NCBI GenBank assembly: GCA_017795085.1
Contig: CP051246.1
Coordinates: 994,514 to 1,058,513 of the forward strand
Origin: Salegentibacter sp.
Lineage (GTDB): Bacteria > Bacteroidota > Bacteroidia > Flavobacteriales > Flavobacteriaceae
DNA length: 64,000 bases
Direction of reading: 5' to 3'
In this document: one piece after another, positions 19,087-28,444 of the stretch
Position numbering within the stretch: the stretch's first letter is position 1
How the letters are laid out: every line of letters starts with the position of its first letter
The notes under the pieces: generated by a model
Seen by the model: only the letters and a program-made list of their open reading frames with translations
What the model was told of the DNA's origin: nothing
The model's database searches: none
Translations under genes and position numbers: made by a program

Positions 19087-19198
19087 AGACTTCGAGTGTT
19101 CCGACGGCAATCGGGATGCATCGAGAAGGTTTTGAGTAGAGTTATTCAATGGAGGGTACATACACCTGCGATCCCTTTATGCAAAGTCACTCGAAATC
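19087..19198. repeat. Intergenic inverted-repeat element
   Basis: ACTTCGAGTG (19089-19098) faces CACTCGAA (19188-19195) as inverted ends. Just inside, CGACGGCAATCGGG is followed by GCATCGAGAAG. The composition (CTCGA ends around a CGATTGCCGTCGG core) is like short dispersed repeats common between flavobacterial genes. It fills the gap between two convergent genes. Confidence 0.4.
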
Positions 19199-19220
19199 AA
19201 GGTTTTTTGTATTCCTAACC

Positions 19221-19886
19221 CTAATCATCAATATGCTTGCCAACAGCGGTACGTTTTCCGTTAGGGGTTTTTCTGGGCATAGTTCTAAAAATATGATCCC
19301 AAAGCGGGGAAGAAACGCCAAAAGCACGATCGGGTTCACGATAATGATGAATGCTGTGATGATGCCATAAAACTTTTAGGAAATTATTGGGGACTTTAAA
19401 GATGTGTACCGAATAATGTACACCCAAATAACCGGCATAGCCAATTAAAAATCCGGCGAGAAAGCCAAAAACGTAATCGCCTAAAATCGCCCGATAGATA
19501 ACAAATAAAATGGTGGCGATAACCAGGCCTAAAACCGGTGGCATGGCCAAACGCGATTTATCTTTAGGATAATCGTGATGCACGCCGTGCATGGTGTAAG
19601 AGATTTTCTTGCGTCGGTCACTAGTGGCTGGGAGATGATATAAATATCGGTGCATTAAATATTCCACAAATGTAAAAAAGAACATTCCGGCTATAAAAAG
19701 TAAAATCATCGTAGGCGTCTCAAAGCCTTTTTGCTCAATTCCATAGTAAAATAAAATGGTAGCTATGGAAGCAAAAATAATAAGTGGGTAGGCAATATGG
19801 GTATGGGATAACTTTTCTAAAATAGGATTCTCAAATAATTTGGGAGATCCTTTATGTTTTGGCCTTTTGTGTTTTGTCGATTCCAT
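19221..19886 (-). CDS. Sterol desaturase / fatty acid hydroxylase family protein
   Basis: An integral membrane di-iron enzyme of about 221 residues with the three His clusters of the family: HRYLYH, HGVHHD and HHHSIHH, set among four or so hydrophobic helices. Members hydroxylate or desaturate fatty acyl chains, sphingolipids or sterols. In Bacteroidota, 2-hydroxy or sphingolipid acyl chains are plausible substrates (inference). I start at ATG 19886 (MESTKHKRPK). The earlier in-frame start at 19913 would run into the kinase gene, whose stop is at 19900. Confidence 0.85.
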   Translation of the reverse strand: MESTKHKRPKHKGSPKLFENPILEKLSHTHIAYPLIIFASIATILFYYGIEQKGFETPTMILLFIAGMFFFTFVEYLMHRYLYHLPATSDRRKKISYTMHGVHHDYPKDKSRLAMPPVLGLVIATILFVIYRAILGDYVFGFLAGFLIGYAGYLGVHYSVHIFKVPNNFLKVLWHHHSIHHYREPDRAFGVSSPLWDHIFRTMPRKTPNGKRTAVGKHIDD

Positions 19887-19899
19887 AGTGCAAATTGTT

Positions 19900-20514
19900 T
19901 TAAAACAAACCATGTAGTTGACCGTCTATGCGGCTTATAATATCGCCTAAATCTTCAGGCTTATCTACAAAGTTAATATTATCTACATCAATAATCAGCA
20001 AATTTCCTTTATTATAATCGTGTACCCAGGCTTCATAGCGTTCGTTTAGCCTGCTTAAATAATCGATAGAAATAGAGTTTTCATATTCCCTGCCCCGTTT
20101 ATGGATTTGATTTACCAGGTTGGGAATACTACTGCGCAGGTAAATTAGTAAATCGGGTCCCTGTACCACACTTTCCATTAAATCAAAAAGCGAACGGTAA
20201 TTTTTAAAATCACGATTGGTCATTAGCCCCATAGCGTGTAGGTTAGGGGCAAAAATATGTGCATCTTCATAAATGGTACGATCTTGAATAATTTTTTTTC
20301 CGCTTTCCCTAATCTGAAGGATTTGCCGGAAACGACTGTTTAAAAAATAGATTTGAAGGTTAAAAGACCAACGTTCCATTTTGTTGTAAAAATCTTCCAG
20401 GTAAGGGTTTTCCAAAACGTCTTCAAATTGGGCTTCCCAGTTATAGTGTTTTGCTAAAAGTTTGGTCAGGGTAGTTTTTCCCGCCCCGATATTTCCTGCA
20501 ATTGCTACGTGCAT
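19900..20514 (-). CDS. Deoxynucleoside kinase family protein
   Basis: From ATG 20514 the protein is 204 residues and opens directly with the P-loop strand HVAIAGNIGAGKTTL. An in-frame start at 20601 adds 29 residues that do not belong to the family. DRTIYEDAHIF near residue 80 is the substrate-binding DRS-type motif, followed by the LID-region Arg cluster (HKRGREYE). It phosphorylates deoxynucleosides in the salvage pathway. The base preference cannot be read from the sequence. The hydroxylase gene follows after 13 bases. Confidence 0.88.
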   Translation of the reverse strand: MHVAIAGNIGAGKTTLTKLLAKHYNWEAQFEDVLENPYLEDFYNKMERWSFNLQIYFLNSRFRQILQIRESGKKIIQDRTIYEDAHIFAPNLHAMGLMTNRDFKNYRSLFDLMESVVQGPDLLIYLRSSIPNLVNQIHKRGREYENSISIDYLSRLNERYEAWVHDYNKGNLLIIDVDNINFVDKPEDLGDIISRIDGQLHGLF

Positions 20515-20689
20515 ATTCAAAAATTTATTGGCTTGTTGTGCGTGTGTATAGAGATGTAAAGATAAAAGTTTTGCACAATACCGCCTTTTAAGCAGTCTCA
20601 AAATAATTATAATTTTTTAAATGAAGGCATTCTGTTTCTATAGGATTCTAAAAATGATAATCTTAAAGAAGTGTTTAGTCAAACATTTT

Positions 20690-21060
20690 ATGAAAAGGGA
20701 CGCAAAAAATATTTATAGTTTTGAATAAACTTACGATAGCCTGCTTGAACATCTTAGAAATAATGATAATATTTCGGTTTTTGCAAAAATAGACCATGGG
20801 TATAATGCCCGCCAAATCGGGCAAGATCTTGCTTTCACGAAACTTGTGGTTTTTTTGGTAATCCTAAAGCGGGCACCTCGCCGATTCAGGAAAAATAATT
20901 AAGCTGTTTAGCCCTGCCTTTAAAAATCATGATTTGGGAAAACAGCTTCGGAAAAGTCGTATTGGGCTATAGTGACGTTATATTATTTAAACAAAACCCT
21001 GTGTTCCACAAAATGAAAAACCTTCAGATATACCTGGCTAAAAAGCAGTATAAACATTAA
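20690..21060 (+). pseudogene. DUF302 domain protein, decayed
   Basis: Translation of the gap between the kinase and DUF6122 genes gives a DUF302 protein broken three times. Codons from ATG 20690 reach a stop at 20726-20728. In the same frame TYDSLLEHL and SVFAKIDHGYNARQIG continue to LVVF. The frame is lost at a T7 run (20850-20856) and resumes as GNPKAGTSPIQEK. A stop follows at 20896-20898, then LALPLKIMIWEN runs to the natural stop at 21058-21060. The IDHxxxA and GNPxAGT blocks are typical of DUF302. With two stops and a frameshift it is not functional. Confidence 0.8.
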
Positions 21061-21068
21061 AATAATTG

Positions 21069-21434
21069 TCACCATTTATATATTTCCGAAGAAAGATAGC
21101 ATTCCTCACATTTAGAAAACATCCATAGGCAATCGATAAAATCGGTGAACATATGAAATAGTAGACCTATAAAAATGAGGCGTAAAATTTTGTGTTTTAT
21201 AAAAATGCTTCCAAAGAGATAAATCAAAATCGCAATTTCAGTATGTAGGGGATGGAAGCCAATTCCGCAGCGCATAGGGTCAAAAAGAGGAGTGGCCACC
21301 AAATGATCTAAATCAACTGCCATAGTGGCCAGTAAAATCAGCCAGTATTTTTTCCAATTCTTATAATCGTAAAGCCATGCGATGCCGGCAATAGCGATAA
21401 AATGTAAGAAGTAATGTACAAAACTTTGAAGCAC
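21069..21434 (-). CDS. DUF6122 family membrane protein
   Basis: A 121-residue protein with about four hydrophobic helices and conserved polar motifs HYFLHF near residue 7, DLDHLVATP near 41 and HPLHTE near 61, plus FHMFTDFIDC near 97. The placement of His and Asp resembles small membrane-bound metal-dependent hydrolases, but the function is unknown. The name DUF6122 is given from memory of this pattern. It directly follows the DUF202 gene on the same strand. Confidence 0.7.
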   Translation of the reverse strand: MLQSFVHYFLHFIAIAGIAWLYDYKNWKKYWLILLATMAVDLDHLVATPLFDPMRCGIGFHPLHTEIAILIYLFGSIFIKHKILRLIFIGLLFHMFTDFIDCLWMFSKCEECYLSSEIYKW

Positions 21435-21773
21435 CTATAATTTCATTTTAGAGGGGTGGTCGCCTTCATCTTCCTCATCAGGCTCCAAAAGTTTATTGAG
21501 TTTTCGGTCTAAAACAATATATCGTGAAATACCTATAAAAACGAATAATATGCAAATAAACAATGCTGCATAACCAATCCAGTGCAAATTGGGATACTCT
21601 TTAACCTGAAGAAGGGCCAACCCGCCAATAAGTAAATATAACGATGCCCTTATGTAGGAGAGCAAAGTACGTTCATTGGCTAGTTTTGTACGCTCCAGGG
21701 CTAAATGCTCCCTCACGAGTTTCTCGTCTATTATCCTGCTTTTAAATGGGTTGCTGAGTTTTACTCTTCTCAT
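21435..21773 (-). CDS. DUF202 (YidH-like) membrane protein
   Basis: From ATG 21773 the protein is 112 residues. The DUF202 hallmark LALERTKLANERTLLSYIRASLYLL lies near residues 22-46, followed by two more hydrophobic segments. Family members are small inner-membrane proteins of unknown function. An in-frame start at 21821 would overlap the SLC13 gene by 46 bases and adds unrelated residues, so it is rejected. The start lies two bases beyond the stop of the SLC13 gene. Confidence 0.82.
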   Translation of the reverse strand: MRRVKLSNPFKSRIIDEKLVREHLALERTKLANERTLLSYIRASLYLLIGGLALLQVKEYPNLHWIGYAALFICILFVFIGISRYIVLDRKLNKLLEPDEEDEGDHPSKMKL

Positions 21774-21775
21774 AG

Positions 21776-23590
21776 CTAAAACGGAAAAAATATTGGTATT
21801 ATAAACGATGCGGCAATCCAAATGATAAAGTTAAGCGGAGTCCCGAATTTTAAAAAATCGTTGAATTTATAGTTTCCTGGCGCATATACCATAGTATTTA
21901 CCGGATAACTTACCGGGGTCATAAAGGTTAAGCTACAGGCAAACATTACCCCTATAAGAAAAGGTTTCTCGCTTACCTGCATCGCATCTGCCAGGCTTAT
22001 AACGATGGGGGTCATAAGAGCCGCCGCTGCTTTACTGGATAACACATTTGTTGAAAGAAAGGTAATAAGAAAAATTAAACTTAGGGTAATACGGGTATCC
22101 AAATTTCCAAGGTTTTCAAAGATGAAATTTGAAATTATGTCTGAGCCGCCGGTTTTTTCGAGAGCATTTCCCATAGAAAGTACCCCGGCCATCATAAAAA
22201 TTACTTTCCACTCTATGGCTTCGTAGGCTTCTTTTGGTTTTAAAATGGCTGTGGTAACTATAAGTAAACTGCCCACCATAGCGCTTACTAAAATAGAGGT
22301 GAGGTTAAAAGCAGCTGCACTTACCACACCAATGGTTATTAATACAGCGGGGATAGCCTTTTTATAATCTACTTTTTTGCCCTGGTATTCTGAAAGGCTT
22401 ACTACCAGTTTTCTTGATGTTAACTCCTGAATGGCTTTTTCTGAAGCAAAAAGCAACATCATATCGCCCTCTTTTAAAATAATGTTTGAGACATCCTGGG
22501 TAATGGTTTCTTTTCGGTGTTTTATTGCCAAAACCGAAGCATAATAAATATTTCTGAAGTTAAGTTGTTGGAGGGATTTTTCAGCTAGATCAGAGCCATA
22601 AGGAATCATTACCTCATAGATTTTCTTTTCTTCCTTCTGGGGCTTTTTCTTTCCCTCTTCTTTTTTATCTGAATCATATCTTGGCGCTTGTTTTACTTCT
22701 TCTTCAGAACCAATTACTTTATAATCTTCATTTTCCTGAAGCTTTGCCAAACTTTGTGGATTGATTAAAATTTTAATCGTATCGTTAACCCGAAGAATGG
22801 TTTCCCCATTTATTTCATAAAGCCGGTGGTGTTTACGTTTTATGGTGAGGATCTGCGCTTTATAATCATTGATGAGTTTTGATTTGGTAATGGTCTTATC
22901 TACATCATCATTTTCTTCCAGCAATTCAATTTGAGCAATATAACTTTCAGCTTCTTTTTGTAGTCCGGCTTCTTCAGCAGTTTCTCGTTTTGGTAATAAA
23001 ATAGGGCTTAATACAAAAATATATACCATCCCAATGGCCAGCAGGCAAAGTCCGGCCAGCGAAAACTCGAACATTCCAAAGGCTTCCAGTCCACTTTTTT
23101 CAGCATAACTGCTAACCAGGATGTTGGTAGAAGTACCGATTAAAGTACAGGTTCCACCAAAAAGCGCTGCAAAAGAAATTGGGATTAATAGTTTAGAGGG
23201 GCTAATGCCGCTTTCCCTGCAAACCAATAAGGCCATAGGGATTAAAATGGCAACCACTGCAGAATCGTTTATAAATGCTGAAAAAACCGCTGCGGTGGCA
23301 CAAAAACTCATCAAGGCAAAAAGGTAATTAATCTTTGCGATTTTGATGATTCTTGTACTTAAACCGTCAATAATACCCGATTTAAATACCGCGGCGCTTA
23401 TTACAAACATACATCCTAAAGTAATGGTGGCCGGGTGGTTAAAACCAGAAAAACCTTCTTCAGGAGTAAGTACTCCGGCAACGATAAATAGTGCCATAAT
23501 AAGGATGGAAGTGGTATCAATAGTGAAATAATCCTTGATAAAAAGGATTATTCCAATTCCTATTATGGCGACTGTTAAGTATAAATCCAT
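21776..23590 (-). CDS. SLC13/DASS-family anion permease with RCK-C (TrkA-C) domains
   Basis: The 604-residue protein has N- and C-terminal blocks of transmembrane helices with the family Ser/Asn motifs FINDSAVVAIL and GTSTNILVSS in the first half and TNVLSSKAAAAL and PVSYPVNTMVYAPG in the second. Between them is a cytosolic region (about residues 200-400) with TrkA-C-like strands and a highly charged Lys/Glu linker. Such proteins carry sulfate, dicarboxylates or other anions with Na+. The RCK-C domains suggest ligand regulation. The exact substrate is not evident. Confidence 0.85.
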   Translation of the reverse strand: MDLYLTVAIIGIGIILFIKDYFTIDTTSILIMALFIVAGVLTPEEGFSGFNHPATITLGCMFVISAAVFKSGIIDGLSTRIIKIAKINYLFALMSFCATAAVFSAFINDSAVVAILIPMALLVCRESGISPSKLLIPISFAALFGGTCTLIGTSTNILVSSYAEKSGLEAFGMFEFSLAGLCLLAIGMVYIFVLSPILLPKRETAEEAGLQKEAESYIAQIELLEENDDVDKTITKSKLINDYKAQILTIKRKHHRLYEINGETILRVNDTIKILINPQSLAKLQENEDYKVIGSEEEVKQAPRYDSDKKEEGKKKPQKEEKKIYEVMIPYGSDLAEKSLQQLNFRNIYYASVLAIKHRKETITQDVSNIILKEGDMMLLFASEKAIQELTSRKLVVSLSEYQGKKVDYKKAIPAVLITIGVVSAAAFNLTSILVSAMVGSLLIVTTAILKPKEAYEAIEWKVIFMMAGVLSMGNALEKTGGSDIISNFIFENLGNLDTRITLSLIFLITFLSTNVLSSKAAAALMTPIVISLADAMQVSEKPFLIGVMFACSLTFMTPVSYPVNTMVYAPGNYKFNDFLKFGTPLNFIIWIAASFIIPIFFPF

Positions 23591-23594
23591 TAAC

Positions 23595-26500
23595 TTAGTT
23601 ACTTAAACGGTGGCAGGTACAGCCCGGTGCCGTAAAACTTTGCGTGCTTTCGTGCCACGGAAATGCGGCGTTATTTTTGTTGTTTTCCCAGTAGAATTGT
23701 GTTCTTTTTTTAGGTTCATGTCCAATTTCGTTCATCGTTTCGGCATCGTATAACCGGCCATTTACCATTGTATAAATAACCGATTCTGAATTGCGAATAT
23801 CTTCCAAAGGATTTTCATCCATAACTATCAAGTCGGCTAATTTTCCTTCTTCCAAAGATCCTATTTCACGACCCATTCCAATATATTCGGCCCCGTTTAT
23901 AGTAGCGGCTTGCAGGGCTTCCATATTAGTCATTCCACCCATTTGAAGCAACCAGAGTTCCCAGTGTGCGCCAAGGCCCTGTAATTGCCCATGAGCCCCT
24001 AAATTTACTTTTACACCCAAATCGGTTAATTTTTTTACAGTTTCTGATACTAAAATCGGTCCGTTTTTATATTCTTCATCGGGTATCTTGGTGCGATGAC
24101 GTGATCGAGCGTCTACAATATGTCGTGGGGTAAAAGTTAGTAAGCGCTCATTTTCCCAAACATTATCTTTATCATAAAAATAATATTCTCCGTTGATCCC
24201 GCCATAATTTACGATTAAAGTAGGTGTATAGCCGGTATTACTATTACTCCAAAGGGTTTCAATATCCTTATAAACAGGGGCTACCGGAATATTATGCTCA
24301 ATGCCGGTATGCCCGTCCACAATCATATTCATGTTATGAAAAAAAGTACTTCCGCCCTCCGGAACCACATTCATATCGAGTGCTCTGGCAGCTTGCATAA
24401 TTTGCTGGCGTTGCTCACGTCGAGGCTGGTTGTAGCTTTTTACTGATGTTGCTCCAAAAGCTTTGGTTCTGCGCAAAGCCGATTTTGCATCTTCCAGGTT
24501 ATTGATTACCGCTTTAAAATCTCCGTCTGCGCCGTAAAGAATAATTCCGGTTGAGAAAATTCGCGGGCCTGTCATTTCCCCGGCTTTTACCATTTCGGCC
24601 ATACTAAAAATTGTCTCACTCAAGGCTGAAGGATCGTGTACGGTGGTTACACCAAAGGCCAGGTTTGCGTATAGCGGCCAATGTTTTTCAGGGGTAAGTC
24701 CATAACGAAAAGCTCCTATGTGCGCGTGGGCATCAACGATTCCCGGCATAATTGTTTTGCCTTGCATATTATAAATTTCAGCACTTTCGGGAATAGTTAT
24801 TTCAGAGGCTTTGCCTATTGAAATTATTTTATTGCCTTCAATAACAATGCTTCCATTTTCAATAACTTTATTTTCATCCATTGTGATAATGCGGGCATGG
24901 GTAAAGGCGATTTGTCCGTTGGGAACATCGGTTTCTATCTTTAGACCTATTTTAGTACCCTCTCCCGTAATTTCAGGAATAGAATCAGGGGAATCTTTTA
25001 AAAATGTAAAGCGCTCTGAAACTTTATTGGTAAAATATTCATCCCCTAAAGTCCAGTGTACTTTTTTGCTGTTGTTAGACCAGTGCAAATTCATCCCTGC
25101 ATCTTTGGTAATCTGGCTTACCGGTATTGCTTTAGTGTTATTGTCAAGGTCTACCGGCCGGCCGGTTATCGGTAAGGGAGCCAGGTAAGCCTTGTGTAAA
25201 TGTGTAAAAACCACCCATTTGTTATCGGGACTGGGAACAAGCCTGTTGGCGTATTTTGAATTGATATGGGTACGTTCGTCTTTTCCGTTGAGGTCAATAC
25301 TTTTCAGGCTTTTTTCTATATTTCCCATCAAACTGCCACCGGTTTGAAAGAAAATTCGGGAGTCATCTTTACTATACATCGGGAAATCGCCCGATTCGTG
25401 AATTCTCTTTTTGTTCTTCCCGGAAACGGATATCGTATAAATTCCCGTTTTTTTACTAAAAGTCTGTCCCTGGTCGTTATTGCCTTTTTCTTTTATAAAA
25501 ACAATATTTTCACCCTTATTTGAAAAGGCTGGATTACGATAAATTCCTTTTTCCGAAGTAAGTTTTTGCTTATTTTTTCCGTTTATTCCTACTTTTTTAA
25601 GTGCGCCCATTTCCTTATCGGTCCAGCTTACGTAAGCGATTTCTTTTCCGTCAGGGGAGAAGGTCGGTTCAAATTCGAATTCTTCTGAATCGGTAATGCG
25701 TTTTGGTTTCCCGTTGGGGAGCGATTTTTTCCATAAATACCCTACAGCACTAAAAACCAATATTTTTCCATCGGGCGAAGTTACCGCGTGCCGAATTACT
25801 TTAGGACTGAATTCTTCTGAGAAAACCGGATGTTGAACCCGATGGGCTTCGGCAATTTCAATAGTATTTTCAACTTCAAATGGAATTTCTTCCGTTTCGT
25901 TATTTTCGATATTTACTTTGTTGATTTTTCCGTTGGCCCAGAATGCAATTTCTTTGCCCCCGGGCATCCAGGAAAATCCGGGATAAACCCCAAAAATAGC
26001 CCAGGCTTCCTGCTGGTCTTTACTTAAGTGGTCATAGACTGGCCATTCTTCTCCAGTTTCCAAATCGTGAATGTAAAGTACCGATTTGGTTCGAACACGT
26101 TTTACAAAAGCCAGTTTTTTACCATCAGGTGAAACCTGGGGTCTTGCGGCGCCACCTGGTCCACCAGTAATGCTAGTGTTTTCTCCGGTTTCAAAATTGT
26201 AGCGTTTAATCACATAAATCTGTTTATTCGGGTCCTTGTTATACTGAAACATTCCTCCGGGATACATATCTTCACTGTAATACAGGTATTTTCCGTCTGG
26301 GGATACGCTGGGTTCATTTACATCTTGTTGATCGTTTTTTCGTTCAGTGAGTTGCAGGCCGGCTTCACCACCAATATGGTATTGCCACATTTCGCCGGCA
26401 CCCAGGGAACGTCCGGAGGTAAAATGCTTCCGTGCGATAACCGAATTTCCATCGGCACTCCAAACCGCATTGTTCAACAATCTAAAATTTTCTTTGGTTA

Positions 26501-26882
26501 GTTGTTTTGCATTTTCACCATTAGCATCCATAATCCAGATGTTATCCCCGCCACCAGCATCGCTGGTAAAAGAAATTTCAGAACCATCAGGGCTAAATCG
26601 GGGTTGTACTTCGTAGGCCATTCCGGTTCTCAGAGGTTTAGCTTTGCCTCCTGAGACCGGCATTTTGTAGATATCGCCCAAAAGGTCAAAAACAATGGTT
26701 TTTCCATCGGGAGAAACATCCAGGTTCATCCAGGTACCTTCATTGGTCGTTAACGGAACCTGCTTTATATTCCAGTGGTCAGAATAAGGATCGTTCACAT
26801 CCCATTTCTTATCTTTTTCTTGTGAGAATAATTGCGGGCCCGCTATCATCAAAAGTATGGCCAGAAGTAATCTGTTAAGCAT
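23595..26882 (-). CDS. Exported amidohydrolase with N-terminal Tricorn/TolB-like beta-propeller
   Basis: The 1095-residue protein begins with a signal peptide (MLNRLLLAILLMIAGPQLFSQ). Residues about 40-640 contain many PD40/WD-like blades (SPDGK, FSPDGSEI, VSPDGKKL repeats). Residues about 680-1060 are an amidohydrolase with the metal-binding HAHIG motif near 725 and the closing motif GSLEEGKLADLIVMDENP. Fusions of this type are common in Bacteroidota, and the substrate is unknown. The C terminus ends in CTCHRL, an unusual Cys pair plus His. It has its own promoter region, divergent from dinB-like 27000. Confidence 0.9.
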   Translation of the reverse strand: MLNRLLLAILLMIAGPQLFSQEKDKKWDVNDPYSDHWNIKQVPLTTNEGTWMNLDVSPDGKTIVFDLLGDIYKMPVSGGKAKPLRTGMAYEVQPRFSPDGSEISFTSDAGGGDNIWIMDANGENAKQLTKENFRLLNNAVWSADGNSVIARKHFTSGRSLGAGEMWQYHIGGEAGLQLTERKNDQQDVNEPSVSPDGKYLYYSEDMYPGGMFQYNKDPNKQIYVIKRYNFETGENTSITGGPGGAARPQVSPDGKKLAFVKRVRTKSVLYIHDLETGEEWPVYDHLSKDQQEAWAIFGVYPGFSWMPGGKEIAFWANGKINKVNIENNETEEIPFEVENTIEIAEAHRVQHPVFSEEFSPKVIRHAVTSPDGKILVFSAVGYLWKKSLPNGKPKRITDSEEFEFEPTFSPDGKEIAYVSWTDKEMGALKKVGINGKNKQKLTSEKGIYRNPAFSNKGENIVFIKEKGNNDQGQTFSKKTGIYTISVSGKNKKRIHESGDFPMYSKDDSRIFFQTGGSLMGNIEKSLKSIDLNGKDERTHINSKYANRLVPSPDNKWVVFTHLHKAYLAPLPITGRPVDLDNNTKAIPVSQITKDAGMNLHWSNNSKKVHWTLGDEYFTNKVSERFTFLKDSPDSIPEITGEGTKIGLKIETDVPNGQIAFTHARIITMDENKVIENGSIVIEGNKIISIGKASEITIPESAEIYNMQGKTIMPGIVDAHAHIGAFRYGLTPEKHWPLYANLAFGVTTVHDPSALSETIFSMAEMVKAGEMTGPRIFSTGIILYGADGDFKAVINNLEDAKSALRRTKAFGATSVKSYNQPRREQRQQIMQAARALDMNVVPEGGSTFFHNMNMIVDGHTGIEHNIPVAPVYKDIETLWSNSNTGYTPTLIVNYGGINGEYYFYDKDNVWENERLLTFTPRHIVDARSRHRTKIPDEEYKNGPILVSETVKKLTDLGVKVNLGAHGQLQGLGAHWELWLLQMGGMTNMEALQAATINGAEYIGMGREIGSLEEGKLADLIVMDENPLEDIRNSESVIYTMVNGRLYDAETMNEIGHEPKKRTQFYWENNKNNAAFPWHESTQSFTAPGCTCHRLSN

Positions 26883-26999
26883 AGTGTGGTTTTTTGTAGG
26901 TGCTAAAGATACTAATGTTTCTGAAAAATTATTCCAGATTTAAATTTGTATCTGTAATCCGGATTCGATATTTTCAAAGTATATTTTTACAGGTAGAAT

Positions 27000-27509
27000 A
27001 TGAATAATTCAAAACCGGAAGCATGGTTACGCGGTCCCGTTGCAGAAGTCCCGGCCTTATTGCAACCGGCAGCCCATGCGCTTATTCAATCAAGGGAAGA
27101 AGTGACCGAATACCTTAAAGACTTCCCCGAAGAATTGTTATGGAAAAAAATTGCAGGGAGAGCTTCTGTAGGATTTCATTTGCAGCATATCACCGGCGTG
27201 CTGGATCGGATGCTGACCTATGCGGAAGAAAAGGCCCTCTCCGCTTCTCAATTTGATTTTCTGAAGAAAGAAGGAGAGGAAAATCCTGAAATTTTAGTTG
27301 AAAATTTAGTAACCGAATTCAGTGAAAAGGTAGATAAAGCCCTGGAATTCTTAAGGAATATTCCTGAAGAAAATTTAACCAATTTTCGCAGCGTTGGTCG
27401 AAAAAAATTGCCTTCTAGTGTAATAGGCTTGTTGTTTCACGCCGCAGAACACAGTCAACGCCACGTGGGGCAACTTTTGGTGACAGTGAGTGTTTTGAAA
27501 AAAAATTAA
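27000..27509 (+). CDS. DinB-family (DfsB-like) metal-binding protein
   Basis: The 169-residue four-helix protein has the scattered His triad of DinB proteins: HLQHITG near residue 61 and HAAEHSQRHVG near 148. The family includes bacillithiol transferases and other thiol-dependent enzymes. Here the role is unknown. It converges on the threonine dehydratase gene, and the two stops overlap by four bases. Confidence 0.8.
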   Translation: MNNSKPEAWLRGPVAEVPALLQPAAHALIQSREEVTEYLKDFPEELLWKKIAGRASVGFHLQHITGVLDRMLTYAEEKALSASQFDFLKKEGEENPEILVENLVTEFSEKVDKALEFLRNIPEENLTNFRSVGRKKLPSSVIGLLFHAAEHSQRHVGQLLVTVSVLKKN

Positions 27510-28444
27510 AACGGCAAATTTCCTAAATCAACATTTCCCCCGGAAATAATCAATCCTATTCGCTTTCCTTTAAATTGTTTTTTCTCTCGTAAAATAGCAG
27601 CTAGTGCTACAGCACTTGAGGCTTCTATAACAATTTTCATCCGTTCCCAAATTAGTTTCATAGCATCAATAATTTCCTGCTCTTCCACCCGGATGATTTC
27701 TGAAACAAATTCCTGAATAATCGGGAAGTTTTTATCGCCTAAACGGGTTTTTAATCCGTCGGCTATGGTGTTGATAGATGGGTTGGTCTCAATTTTACCG
27801 CTTTTTAGCGATCGGTACGCGTCATCTACCTCAAAAGGTTCAGCACCTAAGATTTTGCATTTTTTTCCGAAGTAATTCGCGGCTAAGGCAGTACCCGCTA
27901 ATAATCCGCCGCCGCCAACGGGGGTGATTATTGTTTTGAGATTGGGTTTTTCTTCAAGCAATTCTATGGCTGCTGTACCCTGGCCATAGATTACATCGAG
28001 TTGATTGGAAGGGTGCAGGAAAATTGCTCCGGTTTTCTGCTGAATTTCTTCAGCAGCTTTTTCTCTTGCTTTTAAGTTGGGTTCACATTCATAAATTATT
28101 CCACCATACGTCTTTACGGCCTCTTTTTTGACCCGGGGAGCGGAGGAGGGCATGACAATATAAGCGGGAATTTCCAGTAATTTTGCCGCCAGGGAAACCG
28201 CCTGGGCAAAATTTCCTGAAGAATGGGTAATAACGCCTTTCTTTCTTTCGTTTTTAGTTAAATTGAGAATGGCTGCCATAGCGCCACGCATTTTAAAAGC
28301 TCCGCTTCGCTGAAAGTTTTCACATTTAAAAAAGATTTCAGTTTCGGCAAGTTCATTAATCAGTCGCGACTTTAAAACCGGGGTTTGATGAATATAAGGT
28401 TGAATTTTTTTATGGAGTTTTAAGTACTCTTCTTTTTTGATCAT
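27506..28444 (-). CDS. PLP-dependent threonine/serine dehydratase
   Basis: The 312-residue fold-type II PLP enzyme has the Schiff-base Lys in SGAFKMRGA near residue 50, the substrate loop SSGNFAQAV near 76 (usually SSGNHAQ), and the phosphate-binding glycine loop PVGGGGLLAG near 176. It lacks a C-terminal ACT regulatory domain, so it is of the catabolic/serine-racemase-like type rather than allosteric IlvA. It would deaminate threonine and serine to 2-oxobutyrate and pyruvate. The F for H change in the substrate loop is the only notable deviation. Confidence 0.85.
   Translation of the reverse strand: MIKKEEYLKLHKKIQPYIHQTPVLKSRLINELAETEIFFKCENFQRSGAFKMRGAMAAILNLTKNERKKGVITHSSGNFAQAVSLAAKLLEIPAYIVMPSSAPRVKKEAVKTYGGIIYECEPNLKAREKAAEEIQQKTGAIFLHPSNQLDVIYGQGTAAIELLEEKPNLKTIITPVGGGGLLAGTALAANYFGKKCKILGAEPFEVDDAYRSLKSGKIETNPSINTIADGLKTRLGDKNFPIIQEFVSEIIRVEEQEIIDAMKLIWERMKIVIEASSAVALAAILREKKQFKGKRIGLIISGGNVDLGNLPF

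Noticed and set aside
19149..19370. 73-codon plus-strand ORF overlapping the hydroxylase gene end
   Set aside because: It is mostly antisense to the His-rich 3' part of the fatty acid hydroxylase gene.
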